A stretch of DNA of 64,000 nt from Methylocella tundrae (GCF_038024855.1 NZ_CP139089.1:1240001-1304000); one strand, 5' to 3'. Positions 55,308 through 64,000 are shown, counted from the first letter of the stretch. Made by a program: numbers and translations. The notes: generated by a model not told the origin, from the letters alone.

Positions 55308-56060
55308 TTACGGCAGCAGCGAAACCTTGCCGTCGGCGAGATTATAATAGGCGGCGACGACTTTGACATTATTGTCCTTGATGAGACCGGCGATCAAGGG
55401 TGAGGCGGTTCGCAATAAACCCGCCTGGATTTGCGCATTCGCCTTGATGGCGGCTTCGAGGTCGGAGCCTGCGCGATCCACTGCCGGACGAATCGGGGCA
55501 TAAAGGGCGCTGATCTGGCCGGGAACAGCCTTGCCCGCGGCCGTCGCTTTCACCGCGCCGCAGTCCGAATGGCCAAGCACGACGATCGCCTTCGTCCCCA
55601 ATACGCCGGCGCCATATTCAAGGCTCGCGATGATCTCCGGCGTACAGATATTGCCCGCGACCCGGGCGACGAAAACATGACCGATGCTCTGGTCGAACAG
55701 CAACTCCACCGGCGCCCGGGAATCGGCGCAGGATAACACAGCAGCGAACGGCTCCTGCTTGTCGATCGTATTGCTCTTGAGGATGTGGAGATCGTCATCG
55801 AAGGAGGTCAGCTCGCCCGCGACGAAACGGGCGTTGCCGTCCATCAGCTCCTTCAGAGCCTCGTCCGGCCGCAGCGTCGTCTGCGCCGCCGCCGGCCGGC
55901 AAGACAACAGGCTCATGCCGCCAGCCGCCAGCGCCATAGCGGCGATCGACTCCTTGAGGAACCGCCGGCGCGGCTGGAGCGGCGCGCAGGCGGCGCAGCC
56001 GCAGAACGGTTTTGACGCATTTTGTAAGGGATGGAGAAGGGTCACGGCTGGCGGCTCCAT
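55308..56060 (-). CDS. Beta-carbonic anhydrase with Tat signal
   Basis: The 250-residue protein hydrates CO2. A Tat-type signal (RRRFLKESIAAMALAAGG) near residues 31-48 is followed by the beta-class zinc site: Cys and Asp-Arg in VLSCADSRAP, and His and Cys in VLGHSDCGAVKATA. Export to the periplasm as a folded, metal-loaded enzyme is expected. A Cys-rich stretch (PFCGCAACAPLQP) lies before the twin Arg. The ATG at 56060 is chosen, since codons further upstream look non-coding. A periplasmic enzyme would supply bicarbonate or take part in pH balance. Confidence 0.88.
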   Translation of the reverse strand: MEPPAVTLLHPLQNASKPFCGCAACAPLQPRRRFLKESIAAMALAAGGMSLLSCRPAAAQTTLRPDEALKELMDGNARFVAGELTSFDDDLHILKSNTIDKQEPFAAVLSCADSRAPVELLFDQSIGHVFVARVAGNICTPEIIASLEYGAGVLGTKAIVVLGHSDCGAVKATAAGKAVPGQISALYAPIRPAVDRAGSDLEAAIKANAQIQAGLLRTASPLIAGLIKDNNVKVVAAYYNLADGKVSLLP

Positions 56061-56339
56061 CGAAATCGACTCGAAACGGTCAAAGCTGTGTTCGAGGAAT
56101 GGTATCGACGATTTTTGGAAAGGCAAGACGGCTCAACACAATCCGGCGCGAGGCGCCCCGTTGAACGACATCGCCGCGGCGTCTCCGTCATCGGCGGATC
56201 GCCACGCCCAGGCGGCGATGCATGACCCTATGCAACGAACCGTTCACCGACCGGAGAAATCGGATGATAAATATGATCTATCTTTTTGACATATATATCA
56301 AGAGCGACTAGCGATAAGCCATTGCGGTGGGGTGAAGCG

Positions 56340-57725
56340 ATGCAGACTGACGGTCGGACTCTCGATCTATTTCCGTGGCTGTATCGCCCGCTCTGTTTAT
56401 TGTTTCTTCTTGCCGTAATAGCTTGCGTAAGCATCGCTGGCGTATCCGCGCAGTCTTTCCGCTTCAACGACGTTTATACAACACCTTTTGGCCCCGCTTA
56501 CGCGGATATTCTGCTTAAAACGGAAAATTTCTTAGCCTGCAAACCGCCGGTCGGGCGGACGTTCTCCTATGCATTGTGCTACTATTCAGGTCCGGCGATC
56601 GGCACTCCCGTACCCACAAGCGGCGCATCCTACAATCCACCATTGCCCTGCACGCTGTCCGCCGACGGCAAAACAGCGGACTGCACATGCTATGGACTGA
56701 CCACCGAAGAATATCCGCCTTACGTGCCCTATTTCATCGATATTAATGGCATCCTAAATCTTGATCTTTATTTGAGCACAATCGCCGTCTGCGGTCACGG
56801 CGGCGCAAATTGCAATCCGCGCCAGCCGATCGTCGCGAACACGGCCTGGAACAAAGCTCCGGCTTGTAAGGCGGCCAATCATAATGCGGTCATCCCCACC
56901 GCAGAGCTCATCTCGGTGTTTTCGCCGGTCAAGAGCGGAGACTACCCCAGCGGATCAACGAAATGCTCCGCCGGGAAATATGCGGGATGCATGACGGCCC
57001 CCTGCTATCATACCGGAAAGTTCGATAGCGCGGGCGAAGAACTCGTCCAATGCAAGTGTCCCGTGTACGATGGGCCGTTCGAACTCGGGCAAGTTGGGGA
57101 GCCGTGCGACGCAAACGCGTTGACGCCAAAGGCCAGTCACGCACCCAACGCACCGGCGCAACCACAATATGTGTGGTCAGCCGCCCACGATCCCAAGGCC
57201 AACCCCACCCCCGTCAGTCCTCCGGCAACCGGCTGCCTGCCGGACATGGCGGGCGGCAAGGGTTGCCCGCTCTACTCTCCTACGACCAGCTATCCCGTCT
57301 CAAGGGGAAGCGCGCTTTGCAAGCAGGTATGCGAAAGCTACAAGAACAGCATTCGCCAGGGCACAAGCACGCCAACTTCGAAGGGCGTCCAGGTCGCCTA
57401 TAGTTGCGACGCCGCGCTGTGCACGACCCTCGGAATTGGGCAAACAACACAACCGCCGCCAAATCCGCTGAAAAAAGCCAACCTGTTGAAGAACGCGTGT
57501 GGCAACCTTGCGGAACAGAGCGGGATCGAGGCGATTCTGGCTCTCGAGCTGGCCGACGGGTGCAGCTGTTGCGCCAGCCAGGTCTGTGGTTGTTCGAACG
57601 CGGGCGTTGACATCGACGCAGAGACGCAAGTGGAAATTGCGAAGCTGAACGCAAAGCAGGAAAGGCTACAGATCACGCCGCAATGTCAAATCAACGGGAC
57701 GCTGTGCGGCGCGCGGGCGCCATGA
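56340..57725 (+). CDS. Cysteine-rich exported protein of unknown function
   Basis: The 461-residue protein begins with a signal peptide (CLLFLLAVIACVSIAGVSAQ) and about 28 cysteines are spread through the mature part. The end is the densest: DGCSCCASQVCGCS. The middle is rich in Pro, Thr and Ser (AHDPKANPTPVSPPATG). I find no known domain. So many Cys in an exported protein suggest disulfides, metal or heme binding, or an adhesive or structural role. No CXXCH heme motif is present. The ATG at 56340 follows a GGTGG-rich stretch. No partner gene is obvious. Confidence 0.75.
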   Translation: MQTDGRTLDLFPWLYRPLCLLFLLAVIACVSIAGVSAQSFRFNDVYTTPFGPAYADILLKTENFLACKPPVGRTFSYALCYYSGPAIGTPVPTSGASYNPPLPCTLSADGKTADCTCYGLTTEEYPPYVPYFIDINGILNLDLYLSTIAVCGHGGANCNPRQPIVANTAWNKAPACKAANHNAVIPTAELISVFSPVKSGDYPSGSTKCSAGKYAGCMTAPCYHTGKFDSAGEELVQCKCPVYDGPFELGQVGEPCDANALTPKASHAPNAPAQPQYVWSAAHDPKANPTPVSPPATGCLPDMAGGKGCPLYSPTTSYPVSRGSALCKQVCESYKNSIRQGTSTPTSKGVQVAYSCDAALCTTLGIGQTTQPPPNPLKKANLLKNACGNLAEQSGIEAILALELADGCSCCASQVCGCSNAGVDIDAETQVEIAKLNAKQERLQITPQCQINGTLCGARAP

Positions 57726-58147
57726 ACGGCCTCGCAACGATCGGCGGAACAAGGGGCTTCGAGCAACCTCTTGGGGCTGTCCGGCATTGACAAGACGCCG
57801 GTGATCTTTCCGTTCGCTTCCGTGCGCGTGAAGCAGCGCAGGCGCCTTGCCAAAGAATGGATAGACGCCGGGAAGCTCCGGCGTCCCGATTGCGGCGTCG
57901 GCAAGCTGATGCGGCAATCCAGCAAGAGGCGCTCCTATGCTCCGACATTGTCGTCGAGAGCCTGCCGTGGTCGGGCGCGCCGAGCCGACTGTCCCCGCTG
58001 CGTTGGACGGCGCATGGCGGCCGTGATCATTTAAGTGAAAGCCGCCTGGGCGAGGCTGCCGGAAACGCCGCGGCTGTTGTCCGATTGATACATAAACAGG
58101 ATAGCGTTTGGCCGCACGGACTGGCTTTACCGAAGTCTTTGATTTGA
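57726..58147. other. Region beside tRNA-Lys, possible decayed coding
   Basis: About 420 bases. Several overlapping frames look protein-like without forming a clear gene: for example, a plus-strand frame from 57857 reads EALLCSDIVVESLPWSG and continues to the edge of the tRNA. It could be the remains of a gene, or high-GC noise. No tRNA end duplication was found that would mark an integration site. Confidence 0.35.
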
Positions 58148-58223
<76 letters not shown>

Positions 58224-58458
58224 ATCAAACCGATTTGCTCCTTTGAAAGCGGGAGCCTCCAAAGCCAAGCGGTCACCGCATCTAGCAAATGTCATCCGGA
58301 CTGTCCAGCGTCATTGTCGACTGGATCAAAAAGCCCTGTTTGGGTCTTTCGCGCCCTGCCACATTTCTTAAGCTTGTGGGTGCGGGGAAAAACTCCTCTC
58401 CATTTCATTGATAGAAAACCAAAGCAAAAGAAATGCCTCCGGAAGATCTGGAACCGCC

Positions 58459-59475
58459 ATGAAGAAGCAAGCTCCTTCCGGTGAAGCACAAAACCGGTAC
58501 GAGATCAAAGATCCACTAGGCCAGACGATGACTACGCCGGTGGGGCTGATCGACGATTCACCTTATTTCGCGCCTGATGCAACAGACATTCGCTCTTACT
58601 ATGAGGCGGAAGGATATGTAGTCATTCGCGGTCTGATTGATCCGCAAGCCTGTGATCTTGCGAACGAGGCCTTTGAGAAAGAAGTCAAGCCTTCAAACAA
58701 TTTCATCTATCGCCAGCAAACGTCGAATCCCGAGCGTCATGTCTTCGACAAAAGCGGATTCATGCTGAACGCCATCCAGAACATTCAGAGCATCGACCCC
58801 GTCTCTTTCCCGCAATTTCGCAAGTTGGGGTCAGATATTGTGACGTCGACGAAGCTGCAGGCCATCCTGCGGACGTTCTACGGCGAGCCTGCCAAGATGG
58901 CTCAATCCATGTATTTCGAAGGCAATCTGGCGACTTGGGCGCATCAAGACAGCTATTATCTTGATTCGGAAAAGATCGGCGCAATGGTCGGCGCATGGAT
59001 CGCCCTAGAGGACATCAGGCCGGGCGCCGGGCGCTTTTTCATCTATCCACGGTCGCACGTCTCCGACATCGTCAAGAACGGCCGCCATTACGACATCGCG
59101 TTCAACCACAGCCGTTACAAAGAAACCGTGCGGCGCTTCATCGAAGAGCGTCGATTTGAGTGTCGCGCGCCATTTATGGGAAAGGGCGACGTGCTTTTGT
59201 GGAACGCGAAGACCATCCATGGGAGCCTCGAAACGACGCAACCCGCATTTTCGAGGCGATCATTCACAAGCCACTACATTCCTCAATCGCATCGGCTTCT
59301 GCAATTCCAGTCAATTATCAAGCCGATGCATTTGAAGAAAATCAACGGGATGAATGTAAATCACCCAAAAGACCAAGTCTCTCTTAAGAATAGAGCGATT
59401 CTCGCGGCTGAAAGCAGATTCCCCAAACCAATTCTGGCGCTCAAGAAATTAGCGATAAAGACGCTCACCCGGTAA
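58459..59475 (+). CDS. Phytanoyl-CoA dioxygenase-family protein
   Basis: The 338-residue protein has the double-stranded beta-helix of PhyH enzymes. The iron site is visible as His-x-Asp in WAHQDSYYLDS and the distal His in LLWNAKTIHGSLETT; Arg for 2-oxoglutarate is probably in FSRRSFTSHYIP. GYVVIRGLIDPQACDLANEA is the usual N-terminal motif. It should hydroxylate or halogenate a small substrate in a 2-oxoglutarate-dependent way; many bacterial members act in specialised metabolism. The ATG at 58459 follows GGAA. It stands alone beside the tRNA. Confidence 0.85.
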   Translation: MKKQAPSGEAQNRYEIKDPLGQTMTTPVGLIDDSPYFAPDATDIRSYYEAEGYVVIRGLIDPQACDLANEAFEKEVKPSNNFIYRQQTSNPERHVFDKSGFMLNAIQNIQSIDPVSFPQFRKLGSDIVTSTKLQAILRTFYGEPAKMAQSMYFEGNLATWAHQDSYYLDSEKIGAMVGAWIALEDIRPGAGRFFIYPRSHVSDIVKNGRHYDIAFNHSRYKETVRRFIEERRFECRAPFMGKGDVLLWNAKTIHGSLETTQPAFSRRSFTSHYIPQSHRLLQFQSIIKPMHLKKINGMNVNHPKDQVSLKNRAILAAESRFPKPILALKKLAIKTLTR

Positions 59476-59570
59476 AAGCCGTTGGAACGCGAGCAAAGCG
59501 AGCGAAATGACATTGGCGGAAAATGCAAAGTTCCGCCGACATCATGCCCCATCACTCGATTTTTGAGGCA

Positions 59571-61154
59571 TTACCCTGCAAGGACGCCAGGCTGAGATTT
59601 GCCGCGCTTGACCATCAGCTTGTTCAAAGACGCGATATAGGCCTTTGCCGAGGCGACGAGCGTGTCAGGATCTGCGCCTTTCGCGGTGACGGTCTTGCCG
59701 TCTTCCGCGAGCCGCACCGAAACTTCCGCTTGCGCATCCGTTCCCTTGGTCACCGCGTGAACCTGATAAAGTTCGAGCACGGCGTTGTGCGGCACCAAAG
59801 CGACGATGGCGTTGAAGATCGCGTCCACCGGCCCGTTTCCGGTCGCCTGATGCGTCACGCGGACTCCGTCGATCTCCAGCGTCAATGCGGCCGATTGCGG
59901 ACCTTTGGTGCCGGCGAAGACGGTCAGATCGACGAGCTTGATCCGCTCATGCGCATGAACGATCTCATCGTCGACAAGTGCGATCAGATCCTCGTCGTAG
60001 ACGATCTTCTTGCGGTCAGCCAGATCCTTGAAGCGGACGAACGCATCGTGAAGCGCATTCTCGCCCAGCTCATAGCCGAGTTCGCGCAGCTTATCCTTGA
60101 AGGCGTGACGGCCGGAATGTTTGCCCATCACAAGCGAGGTCTTGCTCACGCCAACGCTCGCGGGCGTCATGATCTCGTAGGTTTGCGCATTCTTCAGCAT
60201 GCCGTCCTGATGGATGCCGCTTTCATGCGCGAAAGCGTTCCGTCCGACGATCGCCTTATTGTATTGCACGGGCGATGAACTCACCGCGGAGACCAGCTTC
60301 GAGGCTCGCGTCAGCATCGTCGAGTCGATCGCGCTGTGATAGGGCATGGCGTCGCCGCGCACCCGCAGCGCCATGACGACCTCTTCCAGCGCGGCGTTGC
60401 CGGCCCGCTCGCCGAGGCCGTTGATGGTGCACTCGATCTGCCGCGCGCCGCCGGCGACCCCGGCCAACGAATTTGCGACGGCAAGCCCGAGATCATCGTG
60501 GCAATGGACCGAGAAAATGGCCTTGTCGGCGTCCGGAACCCGCTCGCGTATGGTGCGAAACATGGCTTCATATTCGGCCGGCAGCGCATAGCCGACGGTA
60601 TCAGGGAGGTTGATCGTCGTCGCTCCGGCCCTGATCGCCGCCTCGACGCAACGGCAGAGATATTCGATCGGCGTGCGCGTCGCATCCATCGCCGACCATT
60701 CGACGTCGTCGACGAGATTGCGCGCCTGAGCGACCGTGCGTCCGATGATCTCGAGCACCTGCTCTTCGGATTTGTTCATCTGATGTTGCAGATGAATGGG
60801 GGAGGTCGAGACGAAGGTGTGGATGCGCGGCCGGCGCGCCTTGCGAACAGCTTCGCCGCAGCGCGCTATATCGGCTTCTATGGCGCGGGCGAGACCGGCG
60901 ATGACGGCGTTCTTCGCGCGCTCGGCGATGGCCGATACGGCCTCGAAGTCGCCGATGGACGCGATCGGGAAACCCGCCTCTATGATGTCGACGCCCATGG
61001 CGTCGAGAACGTCCGCCACCTGCAGCTTGTCTTCGAGATACATGGTGGCGCCGGGCGATTGTTCGCCGTCGCGCAAGGTCGTGTCGAAAATGACGACAGA
61101 TTCAGAATTCGGACGCGCTGTCTCAACACGTGAGATATGATTTGTTTCGGTCAT
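59571..61154 (-). CDS. leuA: 2-isopropylmalate synthase
   Basis: The 527-residue protein condenses acetyl-CoA with 2-oxoisovalerate in the first committed step of leucine synthesis. The catalytic barrel has IFDTTLRDGEQSPGATM, FSVHCHDDLGLAVANSL and NAFAHESGIHQDGML. The C-terminal LeuA regulatory domain, which senses leucine, has VDLTVFAGTKGPQSAALTLE and VSVRLAEDGKTVTAKG. A leader peptide with a Leu run and a hairpin precede it (61195-61346), so transcription is probably controlled by leucyl-tRNA as well. Confidence 0.97.
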   Translation of the reverse strand: MTETNHISRVETARPNSESVVIFDTTLRDGEQSPGATMYLEDKLQVADVLDAMGVDIIEAGFPIASIGDFEAVSAIAERAKNAVIAGLARAIEADIARCGEAVRKARRPRIHTFVSTSPIHLQHQMNKSEEQVLEIIGRTVAQARNLVDDVEWSAMDATRTPIEYLCRCVEAAIRAGATTINLPDTVGYALPAEYEAMFRTIRERVPDADKAIFSVHCHDDLGLAVANSLAGVAGGARQIECTINGLGERAGNAALEEVVMALRVRGDAMPYHSAIDSTMLTRASKLVSAVSSSPVQYNKAIVGRNAFAHESGIHQDGMLKNAQTYEIMTPASVGVSKTSLVMGKHSGRHAFKDKLRELGYELGENALHDAFVRFKDLADRKKIVYDEDLIALVDDEIVHAHERIKLVDLTVFAGTKGPQSAALTLEIDGVRVTHQATGNGPVDAIFNAIVALVPHNAVLELYQVHAVTKGTDAQAEVSVRLAEDGKTVTAKGADPDTLVASAKAYIASLNKLMVKRGKSQPGVLAG

Positions 61155-61194
61155 GACTCTATCCGGAAAGGGTGGTCTTCAAGCTATGGCGCGA

Positions 61195-61236
61195 CCCCTG
61201 AGCGCCCAGGCGCATCGCCCGGCCGGCCCTCAGGGG
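61195..61236 (-). promoter_or_regulatory. Attenuator-like hairpin before leuA
   Basis: CCCCTGAG and CTCAGGGG form a perfect 8-bp outer stem with a GC-rich interior, beginning in the last codons of the leader peptide (ACC CGC CCC TGA) and ending 40 bases before the leuA start. Ribosome position on the leader would decide whether the left arm is free. No T run follows, so the output may be Rho-linked or translational rather than a plain intrinsic terminator. Confidence 0.6.
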
Positions 61237-61346
61237 CGGGTAAGCAGAAGAAGGCCGCTCGCCAGCAAAGCTCCGCAGGACGCCGGGAATTTCCCTGCGT
61301 TGTTCACTAGCGGAAAGTCAAAAACGAAAGGCACGCGGCATCTCAT
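61230..61346 (-). CDS. leuA leader peptide
   Basis: A 38-residue frame starts MRCRVPFVFDFPLVNNAG and ends CGALLASGLLLLTRP, with four Leu codons in a row (CTT CTT CTG CTT) and two more just before. Its stop lies in the first arm of the hairpin at 61195-61236. This is the layout of leucine attenuation leaders: stalling at Leu codons when charged tRNA-Leu is low would change the downstream fold. The exact start is uncertain; in-frame GTG codons could serve instead. Such leaders are known before leuA in some proteobacteria. Confidence 0.65.
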   Translation of the reverse strand: MRCRVPFVFDFPLVNNAGKFPASCGALLASGLLLLTRP

Positions 61347-61636
61347 TGTGAGCTGGCGCTTCGTATCGAAGCGAGCCGCAAAACTAGAGCAGCCGGTTCG
61401 AAAAAGCAAGCAACGATGATTGCGCCCTGCGGGCCGTCGTGCTGACGCTCTGGACGAAGACTTCGCAGAAGCTTAGGGCCTGCGTTCGCGTAATCGTGAG
61501 ACCGGCGCGCAAGGGTCTTCGAGACCTTGCGCAATTCGTTCGATAATAGTGACGCGTTGATGATGCGCCGGCCCGACAGGAGCGGATGATAACAGGAGCG
61601 TCGACGACGCTCCGCCGAGCGGAGAATTGCAAAGAA

Positions 61637-63604
61637 ATGACCTGTATAAAGTCAGTTCTAGCCTTTGTCGCATTGGTCTTTATCAGCTGCGACGCTGTCT
61701 CCGCGGGGGAGTTTTCTCGTGATTTTTCACAAACGGAGACGCTCGGCGCGCAACTTCGCCGATTGGCGGCGGCGGCAAGAAACAACAATCCGGTCGAACG
61801 GCCGCAATTGATCGGCGGGCAAGCGTGGCTGCCGCTGGCTGGCGCATACCCGGGGAGCGGAAAGCCCGTGGCCGCCGGGGCGCTCTACTCCAGCGGCGGA
61901 AATGTCTATTATGCGTTCAAGGGTGGAACGACTGGCTCGAATGGCGCTCCAACGTCAACAAGTCGTAACTATTACTATAGCGACGGAGGCGTCTCCTGGG
62001 TTTATGTCGGGTTGGCTGCTGGAGATCAGGTTTCCAACGGCGGCAGCGTCTACGAGGTCGTCATCGCGGGCCTTCCGGCAACGAGCGGCGCCGGCCCAAC
62101 AGGATTTTCGTCCGCAATCATGGACGGCACGATCGTCTGGAAATATGTCGGGCCGCAAACGGCGCCCGTGGCGACGAACGCCGCTGGTCATAACGCTTCG
62201 CTGACAAATTTCTATGGCGCGACGCAAGGGCTGCCGGCCAACGCTCTGATTCCAGATAATTCTGGCGCCGTGCGGTTCGAGGGCGGCTGGCCTTTCGTAC
62301 AGAATGCGACGGCGACGGTGGCAGGACCGAACGTCGCCCCGAATGCTAACGGCGCGGGTTGTGGGCGAAACCTGACGATCCTGGGCGATAGCGGGCTTGA
62401 TATTCAGTGCAACTATCAATCTTTTACTGTTTTATCACAGGCAAATATAATTGAGTTTGCACTCGGCAATAGCTCAGCAATAAATATTATTGTAGATGAT
62501 AGCTATGTCTCACCTGTCAGAAAATATATAATCTGGGATAATCCTGCTTATCTTCAGTTGGACTTCACCAACTCGGGCGGCAGGAAGTTCCGCAAAATCA
62601 AAGTCGAGTTCTCCAGCGCCAATGGGTTGGCCGGCGTCGCCGTCGGACCAACAGACAGCCTTTTCTACCCGGCCGAGTCCGACAATTTCGGGATAGCGCT
62701 CGTCGGGAGCAGCCTCTCCGTTGCGACGACGGCGTCGAGCCAGGCCATGGGCTGGGGAAACCGCTTCAGATATCTCGTCGGCCTTCCCGATTATGCGACC
62801 TTCGCCATCGGAGCGACGGGCATCCTCAATCCCGCCGCTCCATCCTCCTCATACGGGACAAATTATGCGGGCCATTTTATCGGTGATTTGAAGCGCTACG
62901 CTCATTTCAGGGGGGCGCCAAAGGTCATTTTGATAGAGGCCCCGATCAATGACACGAAAGTGGGCGACCCGTCCTTTACCCCTGCGGCGCTGCAGACGGC
63001 TGCGCTCGCGCTGCTCAAGGACATCAGATCGCAGTATCCGAACGCGCTGATTATCGGGGTCGGGTCGGCCTGGGGATCAGACAACCACCTCAAAGGAACA
63101 GTCAGCACGACCGATGCGGCTAATTCCGTGGTGACGCTCAGCGGGGGTGACAGATTTGGTCTGACCGGAATGACCACGATCGACATTGATAATGTCGTCT
63201 ACCCGGTCTCGAGCGTGTCCAATCCTACGCAACTGACCATCTCCGGGAACGCGGGCGCGCACGGCGGTCTTCCCTATTATGCGCCCTACCCGCTCGCCAT
63301 CGCCGTCGAATATGAGACGGCTTTCATGAACGCGGTGACGCTGTTGCAACGCGCCGGTGATCATCTGACCTATTTCATTCAAAACAATAGTCTGAAGCCT
63401 CCGCAATATCCCTTCATCATGGGAGCCGGAAGGCAGACGGTCGCGGACGGCACGTGCGCCACCGCCCATATGAGCGGCTCGAAAGCCGGCAACGCCATTT
63501 TCGACGTGAGCAGCGGCGGCCCCCATCTCACCGATTGCGGATATGACGAATGGGGGCGGCGAGTGGCCGAAGCCTATAGGGTGATCATAGAAAAATTGCC
63601 GTGA
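61637..63604 (+). CDS. Secreted SGNH-like protein with tail-fibre-type repeats
   Basis: The 655-residue protein has a signal peptide (SVLAFVALVFISCDAVSAGE). Residues about 80-125 and 132-172 are two related units with the pattern G-x-Y...GG-T...PT...DG...W-x-YVG, like repeats of phage tail fibres. The C-terminal half looks like an SGNH hydrolase: VGSSLSVAT near 355 for block I, IEAPINDT, GVGSAWGSD, and PHLTDCGYDEWGRRVAEAY for block V. Block I has Ser but not the full GDS, so activity is uncertain. A stretch at 62400-62540 is strikingly AT-rich. It diverges from leuA. Confidence 0.7.
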   Translation: MTCIKSVLAFVALVFISCDAVSAGEFSRDFSQTETLGAQLRRLAAAARNNNPVERPQLIGGQAWLPLAGAYPGSGKPVAAGALYSSGGNVYYAFKGGTTGSNGAPTSTSRNYYYSDGGVSWVYVGLAAGDQVSNGGSVYEVVIAGLPATSGAGPTGFSSAIMDGTIVWKYVGPQTAPVATNAAGHNASLTNFYGATQGLPANALIPDNSGAVRFEGGWPFVQNATATVAGPNVAPNANGAGCGRNLTILGDSGLDIQCNYQSFTVLSQANIIEFALGNSSAINIIVDDSYVSPVRKYIIWDNPAYLQLDFTNSGGRKFRKIKVEFSSANGLAGVAVGPTDSLFYPAESDNFGIALVGSSLSVATTASSQAMGWGNRFRYLVGLPDYATFAIGATGILNPAAPSSSYGTNYAGHFIGDLKRYAHFRGAPKVILIEAPINDTKVGDPSFTPAALQTAALALLKDIRSQYPNALIIGVGSAWGSDNHLKGTVSTTDAANSVVTLSGGDRFGLTGMTTIDIDNVVYPVSSVSNPTQLTISGNAGAHGGLPYYAPYPLAIAVEYETAFMNAVTLLQRAGDHLTYFIQNNSLKPPQYPFIMGAGRQTVADGTCATAHMSGSKAGNAIFDVSSGGPHLTDCGYDEWGRRVAEAYRVIIEKLP

Positions 63605-63927
63605 CGGGGATCATTGCGCCGCCCTTTGCAGCGACGCCAATGCGTCTGTCGCCCAACGAAACCAAAACGGAGTTCGGCCCGCACCGTCGGGGCGCCTCCG
63701 TTAAGCCCAGCAGCGGTTCTGCTGCATCGCGAAAGCATTAAAGACATAGAACGGAATTTCGTGTTAAGAAGAGCCGGAAAGAGTTCTGTACGGCGGACGT
63801 GCATTCAATCGCGAACGATAGAAGCTATCCATGACCCTGGCGCCGGAGACGTCGTCCGCGCTAGGAAAAGTGGGCCACTCGGCGACTTACAGCCTGGCTC
63901 AGCGGGATCGAAAGAGAAGGCTCTCCT
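63605..63927. other. Intergenic region near the right edge
   Basis: About 320 bases with no gene I can support; short frames here lack ribosome sites and family likeness. AGAAGG at 63915-63920 may serve the partial frame that follows. Confidence 0.35.
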
Positions 63928-64000
63928 TTGGCAAATTACATCGGTTCGATTGACCTAAAATCGACACGAGTTCCGATCGCCATTCCCTTGGGCGTGACGT
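63928..64000 (+). CDS. Possible 5' end of a gene cut by the window
   Basis: A TTG at 63928 lies 7 bases after AGAAGG and opens a frame reading (M)ANYIGSIDLKSTRVPIAIPL that runs to the window end. The text looks protein-like, but only 24 codons are visible. No family can be named. Confidence 0.3.
   Translation, partial: MANYIGSIDLKSTRVPIAIPLGVT

Overview
The window looks like the chromosome of a GC-rich alphaproteobacterium of the Hyphomicrobiales (Rhizobiales), most like the Beijerinckiaceae/Methylocystaceae group. This is judged from protein style, from the order rpoZ-rsh-pdxJ-acpS-lepB-rnc-era, from carB next to greA and rsfS next to rlmH, and from a dispersed palindromic repeat that carries GANTC (CcrM-type) sites. 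It is mostly core genome. I see no transposase, integrase, phage module or CRISPR array.

Layout. 0.1-7 kb: a family 2 glycosyltransferase, an aldo/keto reductase, carB and greA. 7.2-11.6 kb: a minus-strand heptose/LPS-core block (glycosyltransferase, gmhB, family 9 heptosyltransferase, hldD). 12.1-21.2 kb: minus-strand housekeeping genes (gmk, yicC, era, rnc, lepB, acpS, pdxJ, rsh, rpoZ) with coupled stops and starts. 21.8-23.1 kb: a NYN-domain protein and a family 5 uracil-DNA glycosylase. 23.1-28.3 kb: a 1361-residue Pls/PosA-like one-module peptide synthetase and fabI. 28.4-30 kb: a sigma/anti-sigma pair behind a possible EcfG-type promoter. 30.2-36.4 kb: leuC, a VOC protein, rplS, an alpha/beta hydrolase, a family 4 glycosyltransferase, infC with an AUU start, and rppH. 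36.7-41.8 kb: ctpA, an EnvC-like activator, a TetR/isochorismatase-fold pair, rlmH and rsfS. 42-49.7 kb: an HSL-type esterase, a small exported protein, an Hsp70-like protein, rpsA, an RlpA-like protein, a rhodanese, mobA and an outer-membrane-type protein. 50-55.1 kb: a HAD hydrolase, ribF, a glycosyltransferase and an aldo/keto-reductase-fold protein with a ruined catalytic tetrad. 55.3-64 kb: an exported beta-carbonic anhydrase, a cysteine-rich exported protein, tRNA-Lys(CTT), a phytanoyl-CoA dioxygenase-type protein, leuA and a secreted SGNH-like protein.

How it fits together. Most genes serve translation, RNA processing, (p)ppGpp signalling, leucine synthesis (leuA, leuC), envelope synthesis (heptose, fatty acids, signal peptidase, CtpA/EnvC) and cofactors (pdxJ, ribF, mobA). 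The strongest candidates for new biology are the Pls-like synthetase, whose manually read pocket code has the two acidic residues expected for a diamino acid; a leuA leader peptide with four Leu codons in a row that stops at a hairpin; the cysteine-rich exported protein; the SGNH protein with tail-fibre-like repeats; and the probably non-catalytic aldo/keto-reductase-fold protein. All assignments come from reading motifs by eye; no search was run.
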